Shown one piece after another: positions 63,239 through 64,000 of a DNA stretch of 64,000 nt; within the stretch, counting starts at the first letter, position 1; every line of letters begins with the position of its first letter. A program made the translations under genes and the position numbers. Under the pieces are notes generated by a model. That model searched no databases. It had not been told where the DNA came from and worked only from the letters and a program-made list of their open reading frames with translations. This stretch comes from Nelumbo lutea (lineage: Eukaryota > Streptophyta > Magnoliopsida > Proteales > Nelumbonaceae): positions 84,038,270 through 84,102,269 of the forward strand of contig JAKGHH010000004.1 in NCBI GenBank assembly GCA_022828595.1. Reading direction: 5' to 3'.

Positions 63239-64000
63239 AAACCCGCTATTCAAACTACCCTTTGCTTGATTCATTCCAGTTGGAAACCCATCAACGAAAA
63301 TGAAGCGCATGTCTTCAACCAGCGGGCGAACATCGACCATGAGAGCTCCTCTAGGGGCTGACTTTTGATGCAATTCATCATACCTGCAATAGTGTTTAGG
63401 GAAGCGCCTATTATGACCGCAAGAAGTACCGTGTTAGTCTGCCAACCCTACTGTATGACAAAAGAGATAGCCCTGGCCATAGAGTCGGACACCACATACT
63501 TGTCACCCTCAGAAACGCCTTGAATAGCGACAAGATCAACAATCGAATAGTCCAACAGGCGCACCTTGCGGAGTGTACAATACCGTTTAAGCTCCTCACA
63601 TGCATAAGCCAATTCTTCCTCAGGCATCATGGCTTTGACGGTGAGAGAGCTTCAACGGCCACGGGTCCTGAGGAAGACTAAACCTCAAGTTGTCACGATA
63701 ACAGTGTGTCCACCCCCGCATTCTCGTCCTGACAAGGGGATCGCAAGGATAGTTCTGCACTTACACCCTCAGCATCAGCCACTCCCTTCTCCCTTGGGCT
63801 CTCTCTGGCGATCAACATTGGCCAGTACTTGTCCCTAATCCCCCATGGCAGACTGCACTGGCTCATGTGCGGGCTCTTTAGGTACCACGTCAGCTGGTCG
63901 TCCTTCTTGGGCAACCTCAAGTTGACCCACTGGCTCACTGGGGATTTCCCTCTACAAACCTATGGGAGCTTCTTCCCTTCGCGCAACGGATGCTTGGGTG
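63239..64000. other. GC-rich segment, identity unknown
   Basis: Composition changes sharply from the upstream DNA. The minus strand has adjoining short frames: LAYACEELKRYCTLRKVRLL, a DSMARAISFVIQ segment, then after a stop a hydrophobic NTVLLAVIIGASLNTIAG stretch, and VDVRPLVEDMRFIFVDGFPT. These look like pieces of one decayed coding region on the minus strand, perhaps part of a retroelement or gene copy running off the window edge. I do not recognise it. Confidence 0.35.

Overview
This is a stretch of a plant (angiosperm) nuclear genome. The grounds are spliced exons of a plant alpha/beta-hydrolase gene with very long introns, degraded copies of chloroplast genes (trnA-UGC, clpP, trnL-UAG, ccsA), plant Ty1/Copia elements primed by initiator tRNA-Met, plant L1-type LINEs with a C-terminal RNase H domain, and several families of small DNA transposons. 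The species cannot be named from the sequence. Heavy transposon load inside introns is what the window shows most clearly.

Layout. 1-6.3 kb: gene-free, AT-rich DNA with four non-autonomous DNA transposons, two of them back to back sharing one target duplication. 6.4-16.3 kb: a nuclear insertion of plastid DNA made of pieces from three distant parts of a chloroplast genome (trnA intron and 3' exon; clpP intron 1, exon 2 and intron 2; trnL-UAG plus ccsA), all decayed. A complete 7.17-kb PIF/Harbinger transposon with recognisable transposase and Myb/SANT gene remains sits exactly between trnL and the ccsA start codon. 16.8-21.4 kb: more MULE-like and Tourist-like elements, a 425-bp tandem duplication and a second back-to-back transposon pair.

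21.7-47.2 kb and beyond: a single-copy host gene on the + strand, a plant DUF1749-type alpha/beta hydrolase. Six exons are visible (198, 77, 106, 93, 66 and 146 bp) with intact reading frame and GT/AG sites. The exon(s) for the C-terminus lie outside the window, so intron 6 exceeds 16.7 kb. Introns 2 and 5 are about 10.5 and 9.8 kb because of LINE and Copia insertions. The 3' end of exon 2, with its splice donor, has been tandemly copied twice into intron 2.

47.2-64 kb (intron 6, if the gene continues): two LINE tails inserted one after the other at the same target; then a LINE split by an 11-kb Copia element, itself split in gag by a second Copia of related type; then a GC-rich 110-bp minisatellite and an unidentified GC-rich segment.

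All mobile-element genes seen here carry stops or frameshifts. The most informative features are the nested insertions, whose target duplications allow the order of events to be read. No RNA gene that looks functional, no CRISPR array and no bacterial-type operon is present.
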